From NCBI RefSeq assembly GCF_949628265.1, contig NC_088790.1:16558545-16622544 (forward strand): 64,000 bases of DNA, given 5' to 3'. The DNA comes from Cloeon dipterum (Eukaryota > Arthropoda > Insecta > Ephemeroptera > Baetidae). Shown in pieces: positions 36,560 through 46,814 of the stretch (the first letter of the stretch is position 1; every line of letters starts with the position of its first letter). A program made the position numbers and the translations under genes. The notes under the pieces were generated by a model. That model searched no databases. It was not told where the DNA came from and saw only the letters and a program-made list of their open reading frames with translations.

Positions 36560-39050
36560 TGTCCCAATGGTGGCTGTGTATTCTGATCTTGCTCCTCGGC
36601 TTTTCGCACTGACCCACTAACCATCTCTGGTTGCTTCGATGGATTGTGGTGTTAATTGAGTTGGGTCATCAGACTCAACGTGTAGTTTGTTGCTCAGCGT
36701 TTGGGACGGTGACTTAACTTAAACTCTTTAGGGTTTCACTTTCATTGGGGGGCAAAATTTTCAAAAGAAAAGAGTGCAGGACAATAAAGATATTAAAGAT
36801 CTCTTTACTAACATATAATATGGGCCAAAATTATATGTATTAGCTATTTAATTTTTAATTAATTATTTACATTTATACTAGCTAAAAAACGATTGTGCGT
36901 TTTTTTATTCAATTATAAATTGTTTTTAAATTATTATTATTTAATTTTTAATTTATAACCATTTAAATAAAAGATTTTTAAATGTGTTTGTAATGATATC
37001 CTTTTTTTAAATATTCTTTAGTTTTTTTACTAATATAAAAACAGTTGTTATATAGTAAATAAATATATAGAGAGTAAGCCTATAGTTATATACTGAAATT
37101 AAATTATACTTACTGTTTCATCTGATGTCGTAGGAGGAGCATTACATACATTCAGAATTAAATTTAATCGCTAAACAACACCATATTATTTCGGTCTCCA
37201 AATAAATAGGTCTTTAATTCCCTTCGTTCTCCTCAAAGGAAATAAGACTTTTTGTTAATTTGGTTTGGTAAAAATCATGAATTTTTATTATTTTGTTGTG
37301 CACAAGACTTTGTAATTCATTTTCTACTGCGTATTATGGATAATTGTGTAAACAAATACGTTTAATCCAGTGCTTCTTAGGAGCATTGACTCATCCACGC
37401 ACTTTATTGCAATCACGTGGTTAGTTTCTCGCAGATTTAACATATCGATAGATACATGACTTACTGCAAAAATGCTATATTGTTGATCATTTTCTGCTTG
37501 AGTTCTGGCTTAGAAATTTCTTCACTTATTCAGATTACGAAACTACAGTTGTGTAAGTTCAGTAAGACGAATAATATATAGCGACTTAAACGCTCTTGTC
37601 ACGGTCAAAAGCGTAAAAGGAAAAACTGCGTCAAAAAGGCCCGCATATCAAAAATTAAACTCTATTAGCAATTCTTAAGGTTTGTCTAAATATCCTAATC
37701 TTAGAATGCGGTAGTATTTTTTAGCAAGTAATTAACACATAATTATAAACTTATTGACTTGAAGGATTTTCCTTTCGAGGAAGGCATTTCTGCTGATTGA
37801 ACAGTCGAATTTTTCCTCTTGTTTGAATGTTTAAATTTTATTTTCCTCGACATTTTTCTGCTCCAAATGGAGCCCTGTTTATGATTATTATGAATTTTAT
37901 TTATAAAATATTTTCATTATTAGATTGTTATTTTGACTGTAAAAATTATTTTAAAAAATGCACTTATTCAACAAAATAGCGTGCTAACCGAGTCATAAGG
38001 AGTTCTATCACCTAATAAGCTCTTTTTATTCGTAAATCCCCCGGTATGTGATCCTTTGAGTAAATTCTCCCCCTCCACGACAAGGATTGTATTTTTATTC
38101 CTACTATTTTACAGCACATAGCTTGTTTGGCCTATTGTTGGAAGTTTCAGTCGCAAAAATTGCTTTGACCACCAACCTTTCTGTATATTCTTCTCTGTGC
38201 TTCTCTGCTTTCACAATCTTTCACATTTAAAATTTTTTATTTTGGTCAGATCAAGAATGAATTTGCTTATTGCTTCTCTGCTAAAAAACGATTGAAATTA
38301 ATTAAAATTTTTGTTATTTTTGTTGCTCTAAAAAGCGAATTAGGAACTTTTGACTGTGTCTAAAAATTCACATTTAGGTCAAGGGCCATTCCGCCAATTT
38401 TAGAAACAGTAGCTTCTTGATCTATAATTATAGTTAAGCGGTCGAAAATTGCATTCTGGCTGATCAGCTCGCGTAGCAACAAACAGCAGTAAACATATTG
38501 TCTAGGAAAGAGCTTGAATTAGAATCCACCCACACCGTATAAAAGTATTTTACACGTGCTTTTGTACAAAATGATAATATTTAGTAATATAATTTTAACT
38601 TTGTGATTTCTTGATCGAGATTTTAAATCTTTCAGAATTGTATTATGTTTGCTATGCTTGAGAGTAATATTTTTAACGATACAATGACTCATAAAAGCAA
38701 ATGGCTGCTTGAAATTAAAATATTTGTCTAAAAAATAATGTAATTAATGGTCATCATTATTTTTTCAAATGAAATTACTAAAATAATATTGAACCTTGGG
38801 GCTTTTATTATAAATCAAACTTAATTGGTTAAAAACTTTCCTAAATTTTAAAAATAACTTAACACGAAACAGAAGATTTAATATAAAAAATATCTCAAGT
38901 GGATCCGATATGTAGTTAAGAAATAATATCATATTAAATTTAGTGCTGGGCGAGTAAAAAAATTCTGTTTCCTATTAACAGTTACCAGTTCGACCAGCAA
39001 ACTTCCTGAAACATTGACATTGAAACATTGTGTTTTGTTGCGCACAGGTG
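36560..39050. other. AT-rich stretch upstream of nocturnin, no gene seen
   Basis: No ORF or exon with recognisable content. It includes two isolated CACGTG motifs (37414, 38553). Confidence 0.55.
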
Positions 39051-39061
39051 CATCGGCAAGG

Positions 39062-39296
39062 TCAGTCCTACTGCATTGGAGCGAACAGAGAGCAAGCAGA
39101 AAGCCAGCAACGAGCGTCGACCGAGTCAGCTGATCAGCACCGCAGCAACCGAAAATGAGCGAGCCGCGCGGTGTGAGATAGAGCGAGCGAGTGAGTGAGT
39201 CGTCCAACGAGAGCGGGCAGCCAGCTTCGTGTGCGAATCAACGCAGACCTGAACCCTCGGCAGCCAACATAGGAGGCCTCGTTTGCAAGATCCAAG
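39062..39296 (+). other. non-coding first exon of nocturnin with initiator
   Basis: An insect initiator TCAGTC at 39062-39067 begins a GC-rich leader of about 230 nt that ends in a strong donor (TCCAAG|GTAAGA at 39297). It contains only a short uORF (ATG at 39153, stop after eight codons). Spliced to 51266 it would place the nocturnin Met at 51267 in a good context. It would give the short isoform beginning MGSFTS. Assignment to nocturnin rests on strand, splice site and position only. Confidence 0.45.
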
Positions 39297-40452
39297 GTAA
39301 GAAGACAGTTGAAGAACCTGCAATAATTTCACCTTGCACCTCTCGCAAAAGATAGCTAGCTACCAGTGTCCACACCGCGCGCTAACGAGCAGTTCATTGA
39401 CTCAAATAATGTGGATTAATTGACGCTATAACGTTTGTTCAAGACGAACAGTGGCTGTAAAAACCTTGATTTACGATTTTATTTACCGAGAGGCACTTTC
39501 CTGCTGCTGGAAAGCTGTTCTGCGAAGCTAAACGCAGCTAGAAATAAAATACTGACAATGAGAGAGATTTAATTGGTAGTTGATGAATTATTCACTCCAA
39601 TTAGAATAATCACAAATAGCTTGATTTAAATATAACAAATCAATCTAAAATCGTTTAGTTAAATTATAAAAATTAAAAATTTTATAAGACTTGAATAAAC
39701 TCTCCCAGCAACCTGCTGGAGCGAAATGTTTTCATAAAATAAAATTTAATTCGTGTAGACTTAACAGAAACGATTCCAACTTAAGAAGAAATTTCGAAAT
39801 TAAAATAAGGCGTAAATATTGATTTTTAGTTACCTAAAACATATAAGTTTGAGTTTTAATTGAATTTCCAAGGAAAAGTTTCTAGATTGATAATGGAAAA
39901 ATTACGCAAAAACTGTGCTGACGAGTAGAGTTGAAGTTAAATTAATGGCAATTGACCCACTTAATGCTTTTGTAAAAATTCTTAAAGTATACAATATATT
40001 TATCCCATTTAATTGAGCCGTTTTTTAAATCCAGTTTTTTAATTCGCTTATTTTGTAATTAATCTCAAAATTTAAACCTTCTCGTCCGCCTACCTTAATT
40101 TGTACCAAAAAATTGCCTTATTTCAATTAATTTTTGATACAATTGTTTTATTTTTAAAAGAGCATGCATGACAAAAATGCTCATTATTCGTTGCTCATGA
40201 ATAAGAAATTATTCATTTGTTTATTCTCTATTAGTAAATTATAACACATAAAATGACAATGTCGAAGGAATGAAAGTGAGAAAGGGCAAACAAAAATAAT
40301 ACATGTTATTTCATAAGTTGGAACTGGGTCGATATATTTGAATTAGAAATTCTCCAGATTATTTTCTTTTTGAAATATCTGATTTGAATTTGAAAATATT
40401 TACAGATAAAAGTTTCGCAAATTACTATTATTTTAATGTTTCCTCTTTCAAA

Positions 40453-40489
40453 CATAGGTATTATCCCATTAAATGGGATAATACCTATG
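40453..40489. repeat. perfect palindrome, 18-bp arms, 1-nt centre
   Basis: Arms 40453-40470 and 40472-40489 are exact reverse complements around the single base 40471. Partial copies of the right arm (GGATAATACCTAAT) follow as direct repeats at about 40489-40523. Confidence 0.95.
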
Positions 40490-40526
40490 GATAATAATAC
40501 CTAATGGATAATACCTAATGGATAAT

Positions 40527-40585
40527 AATAAACTCTGGTAACAATGAGAGATAAATTTTATCTCTCATTGTTACCAGAGTTTATT
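40527..40585. repeat. perfect palindrome, 29-bp arms, 1-nt centre
   Basis: Arms 40527-40555 and 40557-40585 are exact reverse complements around 40556. It begins 38 bp after the end of the first palindrome. A diverged relative of its right arm (TCTCT...ATTGTTTATTGTTTGC) occurs again near 40730-40762. Confidence 0.95.
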
Positions 40586-43500
40586 GTTTGCCTCCTAAAT
40601 GCTTTCCATTGTAATTGATTATATTAGGTTTGTTAAGAAAAACTCTATTTTCTTTTGGAAAATATTTTACAAATAAGCGTAAGAGGCACACACTACGTTA
40701 AGTTACAAAAATCAAGTGGAGTCCTATATCTCTCTTATTGTCAGCATTGTTTATTGTTTGCTAGCCGTATTAAGCGACAGAGTTGATGATTGCCAGCGAG
40801 GCTGCCGCGAATTAAAATCGGTCTCAAGGAGAGTCAGTGAACCGCTTGTTTGCCACCGCGGCAATGCACAACTAGATTGATTAAGTTATTGGTCTAACGC
40901 GCGCTTTTTACCAATGGTGAAATTAACGAATATCATTTTATTATCCTTGATGGGCGCTTTCCCTTCATTCTTGGCGCTAATTGCACACGACCTAATTTTG
41001 TCCGTCGCGTGCGAGGGATGAAAGCGTCCGCACAAACATGTGTGTGCAGATTGTGTTTTGGAAGCACGTCAAAACGCATTGCCAGATCATGCAATTTATT
41101 TAAGGCTGTGTGTGTTTCTCAATTTTCCAACAGTTTTGATTTTGTCCTCCGTGTGGAATGAAAACAAAATTATTTGCGATTGTTTTCCGGCTGAAAAACA
41201 GATTTATAACTGTAGGAAATACGTCAAAAATAGGATTTTTTTTTAAAGAAACTAAGAATTAATTTTTTGAATAAAAAATGCTGCGAATATTAATTTAGTC
41301 CCAGGAGATTATTTTTTTATTGTGCAACTGTGCGAAAATTCCACAGTTTAGCACAAGATTAGCCCGACGGTGACTTTCAATCCATATTTAGATTTGGGCA
41401 GCCGCCACTTTTGATGTTTTGGCCGCGAGCAACAATAATATTGCCGCGTGCCAAGTTGGCTGCCAAATCCGCTCCCTCTGCTCCGGCTGATAAGAAAGAC
41501 ACCGGGTTCGAAATCCGAAGTTCATTCCCGTACTCTTGGAGAATATAGCTCAATTTACTCCGCAGTTCAGAAGATTTAATTACGAGAGGTCGGCAGTTGG
41601 CAGCACTCGAACTCGCGTTTATAAACGTGACAATTTATCAAAAAATCTTAAACTGCGATGGGAATAAAACATAAACGCGTCTCTTCTATTATCCGTCAGC
41701 TTGGGTCACTGCAAATTACAGAGTGGTTGACCCGATCATTTGAACTCCCCCTTCTTCCAAGTGGGCCACGTTAGAATCAAAAGTAAACCTTGTCAAGGTC
41801 ATTTAGCTTTTTTTATCCTCACAACGATATGAAAGGATTCAAACCGTGATTGCTAATAGTCGTCTGATTAAATTACAAATTCTGACTCTAAGAGAACAGT
41901 TACAATTCCAGCGGATGCTGCTAAAGGTTCTAAACCAAATATTGCAAATTTTTGTTAACTTGCAAACACGGAGTAAAGAGATGAGTTTCTCAGAAAAGAA
42001 AAAAATCAGCGTAAAGATTAGGGCAGGTCAAAGAATAATTTATAAGAATTGATAGTATTCATTGAAACATATTTGACCCAAATAAGCTGTCCTCATTGGT
42101 AAATAAAAAAACTGTTTTCATCCAATTTTCATCAATAAAATTTCATTCTTCCTCATCAAACATTTTCTCGCAATTAATTTTAAGTTTCTTCTTTGTTAAG
42201 AAAGGATAAAAAAATTACTCTCAAAGAGCGGCCGCGAAGCCATGAAATTAAATGCAGTTTGTTCCTGTGGAAAGGAGAGATGGAAATAAATTGAATGCCC
42301 CGCTTGCTTTAGAGCAGATTTATATCTCTTGTGTCCGGTCGGCGATGGTGAATGAGATGAATGGTGTCACGGTCGTCCCCTTGTGTTTGTGCTCGCGGTG
42401 CTTCACTTTGAAGCATAAAATAAATCCATGCAAGTTTAGTAGGCACTGCAGATGCAATGTAAAAAAACTTCAACAAAAAATGTATTTATAGAGATGAAAG
42501 TCGTTCATTTCTGAATAATCGTAGGGGATGATCGCCTGTGAATGATTCATAGACAAGAAAGGAAACATTTATTTAAAAGCATTTTGAAACGATCACCTTT
42601 TTTGCACCGCAAAAAGTATCAAAGCTTTTTGCCGCAAGTGGCGTTATGCTAAACTTATCGGCCCGTTCGCAAGCGACATCTGTGGAGTTGCCACGTATTT
42701 CTCTGACGATCAGAGAGTGAGAGTTCTTAAATTGAAGGCTCTCGTCGCGTCTCTAAAATTAGAGCTGCGAATTTTATGTCCTTTTTAATTTACAAAAAAA
42801 AATGTAAATTAAAATTAAAATTGAAAAATATCTGCATCACTGCGGCATCACAAATTAGGCGTATTTGTTAAAATCTTTTTTAACTTTGAGATATTTTTGT
42901 GCAACCCGCCAGAATGCACTGCGTTTCCTTTTAAAATTCCTTTTGCCTTGACCGCACTATTGACAAAATAAGCGAGCAGGATCTGACGAACGAGAATTTC
43001 GAGCTTACATTTTCCGCTCGTTGTGCATGGCCCCGAAGTAATTAAAACTATTAAAGGGCGCATGCACAAATGACTAGCAGGAAAAGCATTTATGAGAGCC
43101 ACATTATCAAGCGACGCATTTGGATAATCACACAATCATGATGGGAAATTTCCAAGTGCGTCGTAAATTTTTAGCGGTCAAATTTTAAATAAATGTGGCG
43201 CATATATATGATATTTTAAATTGAAGTTGAACGCTTCAATATATAATGGAACTTTTAACCTCGTCACCACTCTACTTATAAAAAATTATGAAACTCATAC
43301 AAAAAACAGATTCTTTAGTTTTAAAAAGAATATTGTCATTCTCTTTACATTTTATGAGATGCAAAAAAATTTTAGGAAATGCATGACTGAGGAAGTGTTG
43401 GATCCAATTGGCGGAAATATTTGTTTATCACACTGAGCCAAATAAAATCGTCCCTCGAGCTGCCAATGAGACTCATTGTCAGGCGCGTCCGCTCGCTTTA

Positions 43501-43690
43501 ATTATCATCTGCCCGTGAGATGGGAGCCGAGGCAGCGTGTGTTTCGCGACTATTGGCACCTGGACGGCGGACTGAGTGCGTGTGTGCTACCTGCTGTGTG
43601 TGTGGCCGCCACTGCCGACAAGGTTACGGCCGTGATTATGTAAAAGTGAGCCTGCCGAAGAGGTGAAAAACGCCATCGACCCTTCCCCCA

Positions 43691-43735
43691 TATATATGGA
43701 CAAGGGCATCCGACCTGACCCGACCAGTGCACTTC
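43691..43735 (+). promoter_or_regulatory. TATA box of an alternative nocturnin promoter
   Basis: TATATAT at 43691-43697 in a GC-rich setting, followed about 30 bp later by CCAGTGCAC and TTCAG motifs that could act as initiator. It lies about 330 bp before the ORF pair at 44053-44324. A CACGTG E-box is at 43945-43950. Confidence 0.5.
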
Positions 43736-44052
43736 AGACCCGCGAACGGACCGCGTGCAGTTCTCTCGCCGTCGCGTTCACCGCCGTTTCGGTGCATTTT
43801 TATCGGATTTCATACCACCCAAGAAGGTACCAAATATTTTCGCATTTAAATTCGAAAGAAAATTAATTATTCCGCTGGCAAGGCACCCTTTCATTCTCCC
43901 CGCCACTGTCGTTCATACATATGCAAATTAGCCTGCAAAGTGAGCACGTGTGTGTCGGGCAGTAATTTATTTGCTCGCGCTCAACTGGTCTGAATTTGCT
44001 TTTTAAATTGGATAAAAATCGCACCGAACGATAAAATCGGCTGTGGCCTAAA

Positions 44053-44157
44053 ATGAAAGTGTTGCTGGTGCTGCGTCTACTGCTGATCCTGACGACGCAC
44101 ACGGGGCCCTGCCTGGGCCTCTTCTGTCTGCTTGTGGGCCGCATCGTGCGCGACTAG
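44053..44157 (+). CDS. 34-codon signal-peptide-like upstream ORF
   Basis: ATG to TAG, 34 residues. It opens with MKVLLVLRLLLILTTH, a strongly hydrophobic leader. Its TAG stop (44155-44157) is directly followed by an in-frame ATG (44158) that opens alternative exon A of nocturnin. It could be a regulatory uORF with reinitiation, or readthrough could add a membrane or secretory leader. An assembly error or a null allele at the TAG cannot be excluded. Confidence 0.4.
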   Translation: MKVLLVLRLLLILTTHTGPCLGLFCLLVGRIVRD

Positions 44158-44324
44158 ATGGCCCAACTAAAGGAGGCGCTCGCCCTGGCCGAGCGGCTCG
44201 CGTCGGGGGCCGTCATCTCGCCCGCCTCCAAACGACGCTACCACTGCCTGGTCGAGCAGCCCGCCCCTGAGGCGCCTTCCCCGAAGTTCGTGCCACCCAA
44301 GCAACTGCTGCTTTATCTCGTCAG
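44158..44324 (+). CDS. nocturnin alternative N-terminal exon A
   Basis: It encodes 55 residues beginning MAQLKEALALAERLASGAVI and ends in phase 2 at a good donor (GTCAG|GTAAAA). The AG left over joins the G at 51266 to make Arg, followed in frame by the nocturnin Met-Gly-Ser. The product would be 428 residues. The first 20 residues form an amphipathic helix and KRR follows at 25-27. The high GC and the open frame up to the splice site support coding use. Not recognised by homology. Confidence 0.5.
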
Positions 44325-46298
44325 GTAAAAATAGATCCATCCGCGATCCTTGCCGATCGACGCTCTTCTTGCCTGTTGCGCGTTTCAAAGCGAGAAGCAA
44401 TTATATCAACTCCGACTCGGCGTCTACCCAGCGCTTGCAAATTTAATTTTTTAACAGATAAATGTGTGGAAGATTAAAAATTCATCAGGAGAAAAGACAA
44501 TTCTTGTAAAGTAAGAACTCAACAGGGAATTGTAGAACTGTAAAATTCAGACGATTGACTTTTCCTGAGCTTGCAATCGTTGCGAGACCATCAAATGAGT
44601 CGAATTATACACTTGAAGCCATTTGAACCAAACTTAAAATCGTATAAAACTCCCTAAACCATATAAAATGCTTCTAAAGTGCCATCTACATTATGCTAAT
44701 TTTTAGTTTTCTCAAGGTTTTATTTATATTTGAAAATCGTACCACATTACCTTTGATTTAATTTATTAGTTAAGCTGGAAAAATAAATAACTCCAAAATG
44801 TTTATTTTTTCAAAGGGGTATTTTTACCAGTGTTTTTTCTGTAAATTTGTGAACATAGGATAACTATCTCTTTAAGAAATTGACAAAATTCGAGATTTTT
44901 TAGTAAAAATGATATGCTACATTTGTTGCACTGATTTGCTATTCATATCTCTGCACAATTTATTAAAATTTTCAGCCCCTGACCTAACATATTAATAAAA
45001 AGTTTCTTAAGTCCAATTTAGAAATTTTCTCCTCATTCTTACACTCGGTCTATACATCATTCCATAAATTCCCGTAAAATAGGTGTAATGGAACATTAGC
45101 TTTGCTAAAGCATTTTATATTTAAATTCGCAATAAAAAGTCTCTTCTCCCTGATCTTTTGTTTTGTAAATTTTTACGAGGTCACTTTTATTAGGTAGGAG
45201 ATAAATATATATAATAATTGTTGCGGCTTTCAAATATAAGACGCAAAAAGGTATCTGTATATTTATTATTCCACCATGTGACCAATTCGTGATTCCATGC
45301 TGCTGTAATTAATTAATGATGCAGTCTCCTAATTTGGAGTTGCCTCTCACTCAGACACAAAACCGCCGAAAAACAAGGAGTAAAGTGGTTCTCCTTTACC
45401 TTTCACGGAACAGGGCCGAAAAACAATCGCAAACTTCCTGTATATCGAGAGAGGAGAAAAACAAAGGGTTTATCCTAATTGACAGCCGATATAGCCAGAG
45501 GACGAGAAAAACTAAGAGAAACAAACAGCCATAAATGATGTGGTTTGGATTTTCTAGAATATTAAATTTCTCAAAATTCGATAACAAAATTCGATCGAAA
45601 TGGACCTCTTGTAAATATTAGACCGAAAAAATGCTGAAAATTAAGTCTATTTTTCGCATTTTTGCAATCGTTTTTAAATTTTTGGTTGAAAATCAAACAT
45701 ATCAATATATCAAAAAAGCAAAATGCAATAAAAATTATTTATTTAACACATTACATTATAAATGTCATATAGAAAATGTTAAAATAATTGAACAAAAATT
45801 ACCGTTTGCGTAAATTATCTTTCAGAATATAAATGATAAAAATTGTGTATGTACTTATTTTGGAAATTTTAATGTACAAAACAGATTAGCTCTTAGATAA
45901 AATAATTTTTCCAATCTTACATAATTCTCATTTTTTTATTACTTTTAAAGTAACAGAAATTTGTATTTTCATGTTTTTTTTTGCTGTTACGCAAGATAAA
46001 TTATTTAACGTTTTCAATACACATCCTATAGAATCTACAGTGTCATAAGAGCTACTGAAAAAGCGCCTTTTAAGTTAATTTCACCAATGGTTAATCGTGC
46101 GAAAATGCTTTTGAAATTCTTAATTTGGTTAATTTGGCAATTAGGCAGAGCAAAAGAAAAAATATCGGCAGAATTAAAATAAATTTGTTCGAGACGTAGA
46201 TAAAAAAATGATCTACTGCGATTGCCAAATTAATGAAGTGTAGTGGCAGGCGTGTTAATTAAATTGCAGTGTGGTGGTGTGTTAAAGGCACCAGAGTA

Positions 46299-46372
46299 AT
46301 GTTGACGGGGGCGTACACGCGACTGGTGCTCAGGACGCTGGTGCTCCAGATGCGGCCGCGACCCCTCAACAG
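46299..46372 (+). CDS. nocturnin alternative N-terminal exon B (mitochondrial presequence-like)
   Basis: It encodes 24 residues beginning MLTGAYTRLVLRTLVLQMRP and ends in phase 2 at CAACAG|GTAAGC, again making Arg plus the nocturnin MGS start (397 residues in total). It has arginines at 8, 12, 19 and 21, no acidic residues, and alternating hydrophobics: the composition of a mitochondrial targeting presequence. Vertebrate nocturnin also has an isoform with a mitochondrial presequence. A possible 3' splice site (TTGCAG at 46264-46269) suggests it may be preceded by a non-coding exon. Confidence 0.55.
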
Positions 46373-46762
46373 GTAAGCGAACTTGGTTGAACACAAACCT
46401 ATCTCGGCGTTCGATCGCGCCGCTTTCAAACGCAAATTCGGACGCGGCACCGAGGGCGTGGCCCCGCGGCTGTGTCCTTTTCGTGTTCTCGCGACGCGCC
46501 GGGGTTTCACCTTCGTTCCGTCCGTCAATGGGCGCACAAATTGAAAAGAGCCAGGCAAAAAACTTTTGCGCAGCACGCGCCACACTTGTCTTAAAAGCGG
46601 GCTGAAGCGCCTCCGTGACCATATACCTGTGTGTGTGCCTCCGTCGCAGCCGCACTCACTGTCACAGCCATTGTCTGTGCGGCACTCGGAAATCTCGGTT
46701 TGCTTTTGCTGCCAGTGCAGAGCAACTCGTGCGTTGACGCGGCCAACAACTGACGCCAGACC

Positions 46763-46803
46763 ATGGAGAAATACAAGCTGCACAAGCGTATCATTCTATC
46801 CAG
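46763..46803 (+). CDS. nocturnin alternative N-terminal exon C
   Basis: It encodes MEKYKLHKRIILS and ends in phase 2 at TCCAG|GTAATA, joining to the common exon as Arg-Met-Gly-Ser (386 residues). The start has an excellent context (A at -3, G at +4). A pyrimidine-rich stretch and CAG at 46718-46720 could be a 3' splice site. Lysine-rich and without a clear targeting signal. Confidence 0.45.
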
Positions 46804-46814
46804 GTAATATCAGT

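Larger units (their letters stand above)
39310..43680. other. intronic or intergenic AT-rich DNA upstream of nocturnin
   Basis: Presumed part of the long 5' intron of nocturnin. It holds the twin palindromes listed separately and otherwise nothing recognised. A lone extended half-site TCAAGGTCA occurs near 41793. Confidence 0.5.

Noticed and set aside
36375-36620. Protein-coding ORFs in the 36.4-36.6 kb GC island
   Set aside because: They cross a strong splice donor, are out of phase with nocturnin, and have no recognisable features.
44167-44400. A 77-codon minus-strand ORF
   Set aside because: Antisense shadow of nocturnin alternative exon A.
46230-46783. Long minus-strand ORFs of 141 and 174 codons
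   Set aside because: They lie opposite the GC-rich nocturnin alternative exons, overlap each other, and have arginine/serine-rich compositions typical of antisense shadows.
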